Both the position numbers and the translations under genes were made by a program. 13,440 nucleotides of DNA from Dehalococcoidales bacterium (GTDB lineage Bacteria > Chloroflexota > Dehalococcoidia > Dehalococcoidales > RBG-16-60-22). Below are positions 7,059-13,419 of this stretch, in pieces (the stretch's first letter is position 1; each line of letters starts with the position of its first letter). Location of the stretch: assembly GCA_030606585.1 (NCBI GenBank), contig JAUWGD010000036.1, positions 1 through 13,440 on the forward strand. Reading direction: 5' to 3'. The notes beneath the pieces were generated by a model. That model searched no databases, was not told the DNA's origin, and saw nothing but the letters and a program-made list of their open reading frames with translations.

Positions 7059-7154
7059 CTACTCGTAGTGCAGGGCGTCAATAGGATTAAGCCGGGCCGC
7101 CCTCATAGCCGGATATATACCGGAAACAAGACCGATTAACAGTTTCCTCTTCAT
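7059..7154 (-). pseudogene. Remnant of a MacB/FtsX-type ABC transporter permease
   Basis: A 31-codon frame runs from ATG 7154 to TAG 7059. Residues 8-31 (GLVSGIYPAMRAARLNPIDALHYE) match the C-terminal end of MacB/FtsX-type permeases, where GxxxGxxPAxxAAxLxPxxALxYE closes the last membrane segment and the protein. The remaining several hundred permease residues are absent. The first seven residues, MKRKLLI, look instead like the start of a lipoprotein or membrane-fusion protein, behind a good ribosome site (GGAGG seven bases before the ATG). The simplest reading is an in-frame internal deletion that joined the start of the first operon gene to the tail of the last. It lies 50 bases downstream of the GbsR-type regulator on the same strand, where such efflux operons often sit. 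It could still be translated as a small peptide. Confidence 0.7.
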
Positions 7155-7175
7155 TGTCTTCCTCCGAGATTCATG

Positions 7176-7190
7176 TGATACCAAGTATCA
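7176..7190. repeat. 15-bp inverted repeat after the regulator gene
   Basis: TGATAC (7176-7181) and GTATCA (7185-7190) are perfect inverted arms around CAA. The element lies 15 bases past the regulator stop and about 20 bases before the remnant start. It may be an operator half of the lost efflux operon or a short hairpin; no T-run follows. Confidence 0.4.
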
Positions 7191-7204
7191 GTATTTTCTA
7201 GTTA

Positions 7205-7705
7205 TTAATTTTTAAGCATCAGTTTTAACTGAAGCTTCGCCCGTCTCTTCTCGTAACGCTCCATTATCTTGGGAAACGATTTTTCCAGGTAAGCGTATCT
7301 GTCACGCATCTCTTTCAGCCATTCCTGACGCACCGAAGGCTCATCTTTCATTAATTTCAAGCCATATTCGGCTAGCTCCCGGAATATCTTGATTTCATCT
7401 TCAAGTCCGTGACGAATAGTCCTTCTCAGAACATCCTCACTCAAGCGAAAGTGGTCATGTCTTTCCCCGGGTATGAGATGACGTTCAATCAACCCCATTT
7501 GCGCGAGAAGTCGGACGGTAGTGCTGATTGACCCCTTACTGGCCATCAGGACTTCGGCCAGTTCAGCCGGCGACTGATAAGGCGGGTCAGAAATTAGAAG
7601 CCAGCCGAACATACGGCCAGCCATGCGAGGAAGACCGGTTTTTTCAAAGACGACACCCACTTCCTCTATGAAACTTCGTTCTTCGTCCCTTAATTTTATC
7701 ATCAT
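7205..7705 (-). CDS. GbsR/MarR-type transcriptional regulator
   Basis: The 166-residue protein has the layout of GbsR-like regulators of the MarR superfamily. After a leading helix (FIEEVGVVFEKTGLPRMAGRMFGWLL, about 12-37), SPAELAEVLMASKGSISTTVRLLAQMGLIER (about 45-75) forms the winged helix-turn-helix, and PGERHDHFRL is the wing. The C-terminal half is charged and helical, suited to dimerisation. GGGAG about six bases before the ATG supports the start; a second ATG follows at once, so the true start may be one codon later. The promoter is consensus and covered by a 21-bp palindrome, which implies autoregulation. Such regulators often control adjacent MacAB-type efflux genes, and here only a remnant of those remains. 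The ligand is unknown. Confidence 0.88.
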   Translation of the reverse strand: MMIKLRDEERSFIEEVGVVFEKTGLPRMAGRMFGWLLISDPPYQSPAELAEVLMASKGSISTTVRLLAQMGLIERHLIPGERHDHFRLSEDVLRRTIRHGLEDEIKIFRELAEYGLKLMKDEPSVRQEWLKEMRDRYAYLEKSFPKIMERYEKRRAKLQLKLMLKN

Positions 7706-7729
7706 ACCCGTCTCCCTATCAATTTTTAT

Positions 7730-7750
7730 ATATTATAATATTTATAATAT
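7730..7750. promoter_or_regulatory. 21-bp palindromic operator candidate
   Basis: ATATTATAA (7730-7738) and TTATAATAT (7742-7750) are perfect nine-base inverted arms around TAT. The left arm contains the regulator gene's -10 box and the rest fills its spacer. MarR-superfamily dimers bind AT-rich palindromes of about this size, so autorepression is likely. The base composition is low in complexity, so chance contributes. Confidence 0.6.
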
Positions 7751-7760
7751 GTTTTGTCAA
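7732..7760 (-). promoter_or_regulatory. Consensus promoter of the GbsR-type regulator
   Basis: Read on the minus strand, TTGACA (7760-7755), exactly 17 bases, then TATAAT (7737-7732). Both hexamers are perfect. Transcription would begin near 7725, leaving a leader of about 20 bases before the start codon. Confidence 0.85.
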
Positions 7761-7830
7761 TACTAAACTTTACGAAATTTATGAATTTTATGAAAAATAT
7801 TCAGGGATTATTACGGGAAAAACGCAAATA

Positions 7831-8637
7831 TTACTGGTTGCCCAGTTCCTTAGCCCGCCGGTACGCCGCTTTTACCGCATCTTCGACGATTTTAGCAAAA
7901 CCGCCCTCTTCGAAGACCTGTAAAGCGCTCTCCGTGGTGCCTCCCCGCGAGGTAACGTTCCGGCGTAGCTCGGCGGGTGACTTATCGGACTGCTGCATCA
8001 GGTGTGCCGAGCCCAGCATCATCTGTGATACCAGTTCCCCGGCTTCTTCCCGGGAGAGTCCTATTTTCACCGCCGCGTCAACCAGAGACTCGGCCAGCAG
8101 AAAGACATAGGCCGGTCCACTGGCGCTGACCGCCGTAACCATATCCAGGTACTTCTCATCGTCGAAGTATATTTCCCTGCCCATGCCGCCGAGGATAGCC
8201 CGCGCCTGTACCTTTTGCTCTTCGCTTACCTCGGCAGTAGCCGTCCAGGCGCTCATTCCGAAGCCGATCTGAGCCGGCGTATTGGGCATACAGCGCACGA
8301 TACGACTGTGCCCCAGACCACGGGAAATGGTGCTGATTGTCACACCGGCGACTATTGACAGGACAAGCAGGGTCGATTCCAGGCAGCCTTTTAAATCAGC
8401 CATGACCTCGGGCAGGTTCTGCGGTTTCACCGCCAGCACAATGATATCCTTGCCTTTTACGGCTTCCCTACTATCTGCGGTTACTTCCACATCGTATCGC
8501 TCATTAAGATATTCACGACGTGACTCGCTGACATCGCTGATATAGATACCGTCGGGTGTCGACAGTTTCTGCCCGAGAACCGCCGCCAGCATCGCCTCCC
8601 CCATATTCCCCCCACCGATAAAAGCTATTTTCATCAT
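7831..8637 (-). CDS. proC: Pyrroline-5-carboxylate reductase
   Basis: ProC reduces 1-pyrroline-5-carboxylate to L-proline with NAD(P)H, the last step of proline synthesis. The N-terminal Rossmann fold starts KIAFIGGGNMGEAM. The catalytic dimer domain carries AVSASGPAYVFLLAESL, and the family signature NVTSRGGTTESALQVFEEGGF lies near the C-terminus. Length 268 is normal. The leuS stop and the proC start overlap: the sequence CAATGATGAAA offers ATG at 8637 (four-base overlap) or at 8634 (one-base overlap). The second gives the more usual MKIAFIGGG start; both imply translational coupling to leuS. No terminator is evident downstream before the regulator promoter. No other proline gene is nearby. 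Confidence 0.96.
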   Translation of the reverse strand: MMKIAFIGGGNMGEAMLAAVLGQKLSTPDGIYISDVSESRREYLNERYDVEVTADSREAVKGKDIIVLAVKPQNLPEVMADLKGCLESTLLVLSIVAGVTISTISRGLGHSRIVRCMPNTPAQIGFGMSAWTATAEVSEEQKVQARAILGGMGREIYFDDEKYLDMVTAVSASGPAYVFLLAESLVDAAVKIGLSREEAGELVSQMMLGSAHLMQQSDKSPAELRRNVTSRGGTTESALQVFEEGGFAKIVEDAVKAAYRRAKELGNQ

Positions 8638-11075
8638 TGCTTCACCACTATATTGACCAGTTTCCCGGGGACATAGATAATTTTGCCCACTTCCCTACCC
8701 TCCAGGTAAGGCTTTACCTTTTCCTGCTCCCCGGCTATTTCCCTGGCTTCTTCCTCAGTAATTGATACCGGCACCGTTACTTTCTCACGCAGCTTACCGT
8801 TCACCTGGACAACCAGAACAAACTCGTCACGCGTCACCAGCGCTTTATCCCATTCCGGCCAGGTCTGGTTATGAACACTATATTCACCGCCGCTCCTCTG
8901 CCATAGCTCCTCGGCCAAATGCGGTGCCGTCGGCGCCAGAAGCAGGAGCAGCGTCTTTATGGACGACTCCCAGGCTTCCCTGCCGGCGGTCCCCGACTCT
9001 TTAACCCTGTGGAGGTAGTTAGTGAATTCCATCAGCGCCGCCACCATGGTGTTGAAGTGGACTCTCTCAATATCCCCGGTTACTTTTTTAATAGTCTGGT
9101 GAGTCATGCGTACCAGTTCATCATCACCCTGATTGCCGGAAGAACCGTACTCGTCCAGCACCAGGCGCCATATCCGGTTCATCCACCGGCTCATGCCGCT
9201 GATACCGCTGTCGTCCCACTCGCCGCCCTGTTCCCACGGCCCGATGAACATCAGATAAGCCCGCATGGTATCCGCCCCCAGCTCAGTCACATATTCGTCG
9301 GGATTAACCACGTTGCCCCTCGATTTGCTCATCTTCTGGTGACCGGAGGCAATATGACCCTGATTGAACAGCCTGGTAAAAGGTTCGCCGAAATCAATCA
9401 GCCCCATATCACGAATCGCCTTCGTGAAGAAACGCACGTAAAGCAGGTGCATCACGGCGTGCTCGGCGCCGCCGGTATATAAGTCTACCGGCAGCCAGAA
9501 CTTAACCTTTTCCGAATCGAAGGCCGCCGTTTCCAGCTGCGGGCTAACAAAGCGCAGAAAATACCACGAGGAGCAGACGAAGCTGTCCATGGTATCCGTC
9601 TCGCGTTTGGCCGGGCTTGAACACTTCGGGCAGGTGGTATTGACGAATTTCTCATTGTATTTCAGCGGCGACTCGCCAGTGGGTTTGAACTCGGCGTCCT
9701 CCGGCAGCAGGACGGGCAGGTCTTTCTCCGGCACGGGGACGATACCGCACTTATCGCAAAAAACTACGGGAATCGGGGCTCCCCAGTAACGCTGCCGCGA
9801 TATAAGCCAGTCGCGGATTTTATAGCTGATACTCCTCTTTCCCCACCCCTGTTCTTCCAGGTATTCGGAGACCGACTCCATACCCTGCTGGCTGGGCAAA
9901 CCATTAAACTGCCCGGAATTTACCATGGTTCCCGGCTCGGTATATGCCGCTTCAAGCTCTCCACCATCCCAATCCGGCGGCGCTATCACCACCGGAATCG
10001 ACAGGTTATATTTCAGGGCAAAAGCAAAGTCGCGTTCATCGTGGGCGGGCACCGCCATGACGGCGCCGGTGCCGTAGCTCAACAACACATAGTCGGCAAT
10101 CCAGATGGGCACCTTCGTCCCGTTGAGACGGTTGATGCAGTAAGCCCCCGTGAAAACGCCGTCCTTCTCTTTCTCCGTGGAAAGCCGCTCTATTTCGCTC
10201 TGGCGGCGTGATTTTACGATATAGTTCTGGACCTCGGCCCTCTTCTCCGGTGTGACCAGTTTTTCCACCAGCGGGTGCTCCGGCGCCAGAACCATGAAGG
10301 TCACGCCGAAGGTGGTATCGGGGCGGGTGGTAAACACTCGTATCTCCTTCTCGTCCACACCGGGGTGGTCAAGTCCGAAGGATATCTCTGTGCCCTGGCT
10401 CCTGCCTATCCAGTTACGCTGCATTATCTTGATAGGCTCCGGCCAGTCAATGCCGTCGAACTCCATTAACTCGTCGGCGTATTTCGTAATGCGGAAGAAC
10501 CACTGCTCCAGGTCGCGCCTGATAACCGGGGTATCGCAGCGCTCGCATAAGTCCTCCCCTACTACCTGCTCGTTGGCCAGCACCGTCTGGCAGTTGGGGC
10601 ACCAGTTAACCGGCGCCTTGGCGCGGTAAGCCAGCCCCTTTTCATAGAGTTTCAGGAAGAACCACTGCGTCCATTTATAATAGTCCGGCAGGCAGGTAAT
10701 GATTTCCCGATTCCAATCATAAACGGCGCCAATACTCTTGAGCTGCTGCCGCATGTTATCAATGTTCTGCATCGTCCAGGTGAAGGGATGGACACCCTGC
10801 CTGATGGCGGCGTTCTCCGCCGGCAGCCCGAAGGCATCGAAGCCCATCGGGTGGAGCACGTTATAGCCGCGCATCCGCCTGTAGCGGGCATAAACGTCGG
10901 ACGGCGCCATGGGATACCAGTGGCCTATGTGAAGGTCGCCGGAGGTATAGGGGAACATGGTAAGGGCATAATACTTGGGCCGAGGGTCGTCATCGTGAAC
11001 CTCGTAGAGTTTATCCTCGGCCCACTTCTGCTGCCACTTCTTTTCTATTTCCTGAGAGTTATACTTGTCTGCCAT
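8634..11075 (-). CDS. leuS: Leucyl-tRNA synthetase
   Basis: LeuS charges tRNA-Leu with leucine and proofreads mischarged products. At 813 residues it is a standard bacterial class Ia enzyme. HIGH is at residues 49-52 and KMSKS at 581-585. The CP1 editing domain is intact, with the threonine-rich TTRPDTTFG and AVPAHDERD, whose aspartate positions the amino group for hydrolysis. Two zinc-ribbon-like cysteine sets are visible: CPNC with CERC near residues 160-180, and CDKC with CPKC ahead of the catalytic-domain segment SSWYFLRF. GGAG lies nine bases before the ATG. The gene is divergent from a tRNA-Leu(CAA) and overlaps proC. The leader is only about 60 bases with no T-box features I can see. 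Confidence 0.98.
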   Translation of the reverse strand: MADKYNSQEIEKKWQQKWAEDKLYEVHDDDPRPKYYALTMFPYTSGDLHIGHWYPMAPSDVYARYRRMRGYNVLHPMGFDAFGLPAENAAIRQGVHPFTWTMQNIDNMRQQLKSIGAVYDWNREIITCLPDYYKWTQWFFLKLYEKGLAYRAKAPVNWCPNCQTVLANEQVVGEDLCERCDTPVIRRDLEQWFFRITKYADELMEFDGIDWPEPIKIMQRNWIGRSQGTEISFGLDHPGVDEKEIRVFTTRPDTTFGVTFMVLAPEHPLVEKLVTPEKRAEVQNYIVKSRRQSEIERLSTEKEKDGVFTGAYCINRLNGTKVPIWIADYVLLSYGTGAVMAVPAHDERDFAFALKYNLSIPVVIAPPDWDGGELEAAYTEPGTMVNSGQFNGLPSQQGMESVSEYLEEQGWGKRSISYKIRDWLISRQRYWGAPIPVVFCDKCGIVPVPEKDLPVLLPEDAEFKPTGESPLKYNEKFVNTTCPKCSSPAKRETDTMDSFVCSSWYFLRFVSPQLETAAFDSEKVKFWLPVDLYTGGAEHAVMHLLYVRFFTKAIRDMGLIDFGEPFTRLFNQGHIASGHQKMSKSRGNVVNPDEYVTELGADTMRAYLMFIGPWEQGGEWDDSGISGMSRWMNRIWRLVLDEYGSSGNQGDDELVRMTHQTIKKVTGDIERVHFNTMVAALMEFTNYLHRVKESGTAGREAWESSIKTLLLLLAPTAPHLAEELWQRSGGEYSVHNQTWPEWDKALVTRDEFVLVVQVNGKLREKVTVPVSITEEEAREIAGEQEKVKPYLEGREVGKIIYVPGKLVNIVVKQ

Positions 11076-11138
11076 GTCCGGTCTCCATCTAGAAATGCCG
11101 CACCCTTACAGGTGGTAAAGGTGACAGGCGCTTCGCAG

Positions 11139-11169
11139 TAATTGTAACAATTATAGCTACGTATGTAAA
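11139..11169 (-). promoter_or_regulatory. leuS promoter with overlapping 15-bp palindrome
   Basis: On the minus strand TTTACA (11169-11164), a 17-base spacer and TACAAT (11146-11141) match five of six at each hexamer. The -10 is the centre of a perfect inverted repeat, TAATGT-like arms TAATTGT (11139-11145) and ACAATTA (11147-11153). Initiation would be near 11134. The palindrome may be an operator, or simply AT-rich -10 symmetry. Confidence 0.6.
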
Positions 11170-11181
11170 TGGGGAAAACCC

Positions 11182-11210
11182 TTGCGCTATCCCCCCTTTT
11201 AACTTAGAAT
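11182..11210 (+). promoter_or_regulatory. Candidate promoter of tRNA-Leu
   Basis: TTGCGC (11182-11187), 17 bases, then TAGAAT (11205-11210). The -35 matches three of six and the -10 five of six. Initiation would fall a few bases before the mature tRNA end at 11223. This is plausible for a lone tRNA transcript. Confidence 0.45.
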
Positions 11211-11222
11211 AGGATAGCCCGT

Positions 11223-11311
11223 GCCGAAGTGGCGGAACAGGTAGACGCGACAGTCTCAAAAACTGTTGAGGGGCAACCCTCGTGTCGGTTCGAGTCCGAC
11301 CTTCGGCACCA
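11223..11311 (+). tRNA. tRNA-Leu (anticodon CAA)
   Basis: The acceptor arms GCCGAAG (11223-11229) and CTTCGGC (11301-11307) pair perfectly over seven bases, and discriminator A plus an encoded CCA end the gene at 11311. The anticodon stem ACAGT/ACTGT encloses the loop CTCAAAA, giving anticodon CAA at 11257-11259, which reads UUG. A long variable arm (GAGGG-GCAA-CCCTC) marks a class II tRNA, as leucine tRNAs are. The T arm is GTCGG-TTCGAGT-CCGAC. It is transcribed divergently from leuS. Confidence 0.97.
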
Positions 11312-11378
11312 GTTCAAAAAATTAATTCTCTCCAAACATTTCACATTTCCCGCAAGTATTATAGAATTACTAATATAG

Positions 11379-12326
11379 ATGGATATTTTTGTTGTTGTCC
11401 TGCAATCGGTGCTGGTGCTCCTGGGCATAGGCCTCTTAGGGTTCTGGATAACCAGAAGGGGTATCTTACCCGAAAACGTACTGAGCCTGCTTAGCCGGCT
11501 GGCCATTGATATTGCCCTGCCCTGCATGGTATTTGCCAGCATCCTGGTGAATTTCTCGCCCGCCGAGTTCCCCGACTGGTGGCAGTTGCCCCTGTGGTGG
11601 TTTGCCTTTGCCGCCGTTTCTCTGGTCTTAACACTCATTACCATGTTTCTCTCACAAAAAGAAACACGCGGCGAGTTCGCCCTGAATATGTTCTTCCAGA
11701 ACGGGCTGTTCATGCCTCTTATCATTATCAGCGGTATCTTCGGAACGGATTCGCCTCATATTCCACAGCTATACATTTTTATAATCTTCCACCCCATCAT
11801 CTTCTTCAGCGCCTACCAGCTTTTTTTCAGGAATAAGAGCCAGACTAAAATCCAGTGGAGCCGTGTTCTTAATCCTATCCTCATCGCCACGGTGCTGGCA
11901 GTCATCGTCCAGCTCGTTAACGCCAGGGACTACCTGCCGGATTTCATACAATCCATCCTGCAAATTTTAGGAGGTATGGCATTACCGCTCATTATGATTA
12001 TCCTGGGTGGAAGCCTCTATCTTGATATCAGGCAGAAGGGCAAATTCTATTATGGGGAGATTATAAAATTCGTCATTATTAAAAATATCGTCTTTCCCCT
12101 GGCCTTCTTGGGCCTGCTTATCTTTTTAAAGCCAGCCTACAGCCTGGCTCTGATATTCATCTTGCAGGCTGCCGTGCCCCCCATTACCGGCACGCCCATA
12201 GTCACCGAACGCGCCGGGGGCAATAAGTCGATATCCAATCAATTCGTCCTGTCCAGCTTTGTTTTTTCCGTAGTATCTATTCCGCTGGTATTCCTGTTAT
12301 TCAGTCACTACTTCCCCATGCCCTGA
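11379..12326 (+). CDS. AEC family (auxin efflux carrier-like) permease
   Basis: This 315-residue membrane protein matches the AEC family of secondary transporters (PIN/auxin-carrier-like domain). About ten membrane segments are visible in two halves separated by a charged cytosolic stretch (FRNKSQTKIQWSR, near residue 150). Family-like features include the early GFWITRRGILP, NMFFQNGLFMPLII in the fourth segment, GGMALPLIMIILGGSLY after the centre, and the C-terminal AAVPPITGTPIVTE, a typical substrate-path loop. Bacterial members move malate, other dicarboxylates or unknown small acids; the substrate cannot be read from sequence. The ATG at 11379 has no clear Shine-Dalgarno, and no clear promoter follows the tRNA, so read-through from tRNA-Leu is possible. 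Confidence 0.88.
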   Translation: MDIFVVVLQSVLVLLGIGLLGFWITRRGILPENVLSLLSRLAIDIALPCMVFASILVNFSPAEFPDWWQLPLWWFAFAAVSLVLTLITMFLSQKETRGEFALNMFFQNGLFMPLIIISGIFGTDSPHIPQLYIFIIFHPIIFFSAYQLFFRNKSQTKIQWSRVLNPILIATVLAVIVQLVNARDYLPDFIQSILQILGGMALPLIMIILGGSLYLDIRQKGKFYYGEIIKFVIIKNIVFPLAFLGLLIFLKPAYSLALIFILQAAVPPITGTPIVTERAGGNKSISNQFVLSSFVFSVVSIPLVFLLFSHYFPMP

Positions 12327-12354
12327 CTATGATAGCTCAGGCCACCTGAAATAA

Positions 12355-12383
12355 TTGCTACAAGTATTATTAAATGATATAAT
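12355..12383 (+). promoter_or_regulatory. Promoter of the zinc-ribbon gene
   Basis: TTGCTA (12355-12360), 17 bases, then TATAAT (12378-12383), preceded by TGA to make an extended -10. Initiation would be near 12390, about 53 bases before the start codon. Confidence 0.7.
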
Positions 12384-12442
12384 CGGGCACAATAACGCCG
12401 CATTTCTGGAACGTTAAATAAAAGGAGGATAACTTACCGGAT

Positions 12443-12655
12443 ATGATTACCCTGGAATGTCCCAAGTGCGGAGCGGAGAGCAAGCTATCATTTGTGGAAA
12501 AAGACTACGTGGGCCCGCGCCGGTGCTGGAAATGCCACGAGTACTTTACCATAAAGATAGAAGACAACGTATTGAAGTCCTGTGAACCAATGACTGAGGA
12601 AGAATACCAGAAGCAGCAAGAGATTGAAGCCCTGAAAGCCAAATTTAAAAAATAG
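12443..12655 (+). CDS. Small zinc-ribbon protein of unknown function
   Basis: The 70-residue protein opens with a zinc-ribbon-like cysteine layout: CPKC at residues 6-9 and CWKC at 28-31, with basic and aromatic residues between. A short acidic then lysine-rich helical tail follows (EEEYQKQQEIEALKAKFKK). Such ribbons bind nucleic acid or act as small protein partners; I do not recognise a named family. The protein has its own good promoter. The best Shine-Dalgarno, AAAGGAGG (ending at 12428), is 14 bases from the ATG, longer than usual, with no better in-frame start nearer to it. The gene is convergent with the 39-residue microprotein, 24 bases beyond its stop. Very likely a real gene; function unknown. 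Confidence 0.8.
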   Translation: MITLECPKCGAESKLSFVEKDYVGPRRCWKCHEYFTIKIEDNVLKSCEPMTEEEYQKQQEIEALKAKFKK

Positions 12656-12679
12656 CGATTTTATAACAACCGTTAGTGA

Positions 12680-12799
12680 TTACTTCTTGTTTTTGGAGTT
12701 CTGCTTTTTACCACGTTTGGCAAGCTCTTCCCGCTTCGCTTTAAGTTCAATAAGGCGAAAAACCGTTTTAGCTTTACCTGCAAGAACGAAATTTTCCAT
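12680..12799 (-). CDS. 39-residue lysine-rich microprotein
   Basis: I found this frame by reading the minus strand: ATG at 12799-12797, TAA at 12682-12680. The product starts MENFVLAGKAKTVFRLIELKAKREEL and ends in the basic tail GKKQNSKNKK. It has ten Lys and three Arg in 39 residues, an amphipathic helix (about 8-28) and no membrane segment or cysteine. GGGAGG at 12813-12808 lies eight bases before the ATG, an ideal spacing, which is the main evidence that it is translated. The basic tail suggests nucleic acid or ribosome contact, by inference only. It is convergent with the zinc-ribbon gene. It could be a family of small proteins missed by length cut-offs, or chance. Confidence 0.6.
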   Translation of the reverse strand: MENFVLAGKAKTVFRLIELKAKREELAKRGKKQNSKNKK

Positions 12800-13035
12800 T
12801 TATTTTGCCTCCCACGCCGGATAATGCGTGTACGGGGAACCTTGATTTCATTTCAAAATCCTTCTGTCATCCTCATCAAGCTTAACAGCCGACTATAAAT
12901 ACAGATATAAAATCCATAAATCTTGGATAAATTTATCCTTAATATTTCATAAAGAATAATGAGGAAAAATAATGGATTTCTCCATAATGGCATTCTATTA
13001 GCCGTATCTCTGGAGGAAGCCCCCACTAAGTACTA
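12800..13035. other. AT-rich spacer with inverted repeats
   Basis: No gene is supported here. CACGC (12813-12817) and GCGTG (12826-12830) form a small hairpin in the microprotein leader. ATCCA (12912-12916) faces TGGAT (12924-12928), which runs into the perfect 14-base palindrome GGATAAATTTATCC (12925-12938). TGGA-TTTC-TCCA recurs near 12973-12985. These may be operator-like, but no regulator is identified. Confidence 0.4.
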
Positions 13036-13064
13036 TTGACAAGAATGATAAATAATTATATAAA
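13036..13064 (+). promoter_or_regulatory. Consensus promoter of the 105-residue gene
   Basis: TTGACA (13036-13041), 17 bases, then TATAAA (13059-13064). The -35 is perfect and the -10 five of six. Initiation would be near 13071, about 30 bases before the ATG. Confidence 0.8.
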
Positions 13065-13101
13065 TAGGCTACGATAGGTTAGGAAAACGGAGGTAAGTAT
13101 T

Positions 13102-13419
13102 ATGGCTAAAATACAGGCGATACAGCCGGGCTACTGTGTAGCAGTACACCTTATGCCGGAGACCGCACCGGAAAATTGCTACATAGGAATGGTCGATATT
13201 GTGGACGAACACGGTATTTTGATAAATTTGGTACACTGGGACGATAAACTCGACATGCTGGGAGGATACACCGAGAGCCTTTTCGTTCCCTGGAGTAATA
13301 TAAATTCAATGCTTATCAGCACCGAGAGACAGCCTACAAGACGATTTATGACGGATAGAGCCCGCAAATGGAAGACGCAAATCGAGAATCTTCAAGGGAC
13401 CGCATCCAAGAAAAAATAG
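13102..13419 (+). CDS. Hypothetical protein, probable small beta-barrel with basic tail
   Basis: The 105-residue protein has no motif that names it. Residues 1-75 read as short alternating strands (YCVAVHL, CYIGMVDIVDEHGILINLVHW, ESLFVPWSNINSMLI), the pattern of a small SH3- or LSm-like barrel. The central turn VDEHG and the FVPWSNI strand stand out as likely conserved points. The last 30 residues are basic and helical (RRFMTDRARKWKTQ, ending SKKK), which would suit RNA or DNA contact; this is inference. GGAGG lies eight bases before the ATG, and a consensus promoter lies upstream, so expression is likely. The gene appears monocistronic within the window; only 21 bases follow its stop. Family and function unknown. 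Confidence 0.75.
   Translation: MAKIQAIQPGYCVAVHLMPETAPENCYIGMVDIVDEHGILINLVHWDDKLDMLGGYTESLFVPWSNINSMLISTERQPTRRFMTDRARKWKTQIENLQGTASKKK

Noticed and set aside
11204..11725. Minus-strand frame of 173 codons across tRNA-Leu and the AEC gene
   Set aside because: Its CRRSDSNRH-type segment is the well-known false translation of tRNA-Leu antisense DNA, and the rest is antisense to the AEC permease.
12337..12349. TCAGG-CCA-CCTGA hairpin after the AEC gene
   Set aside because: A five-base stem with no T-tract is too weak to call a terminator.
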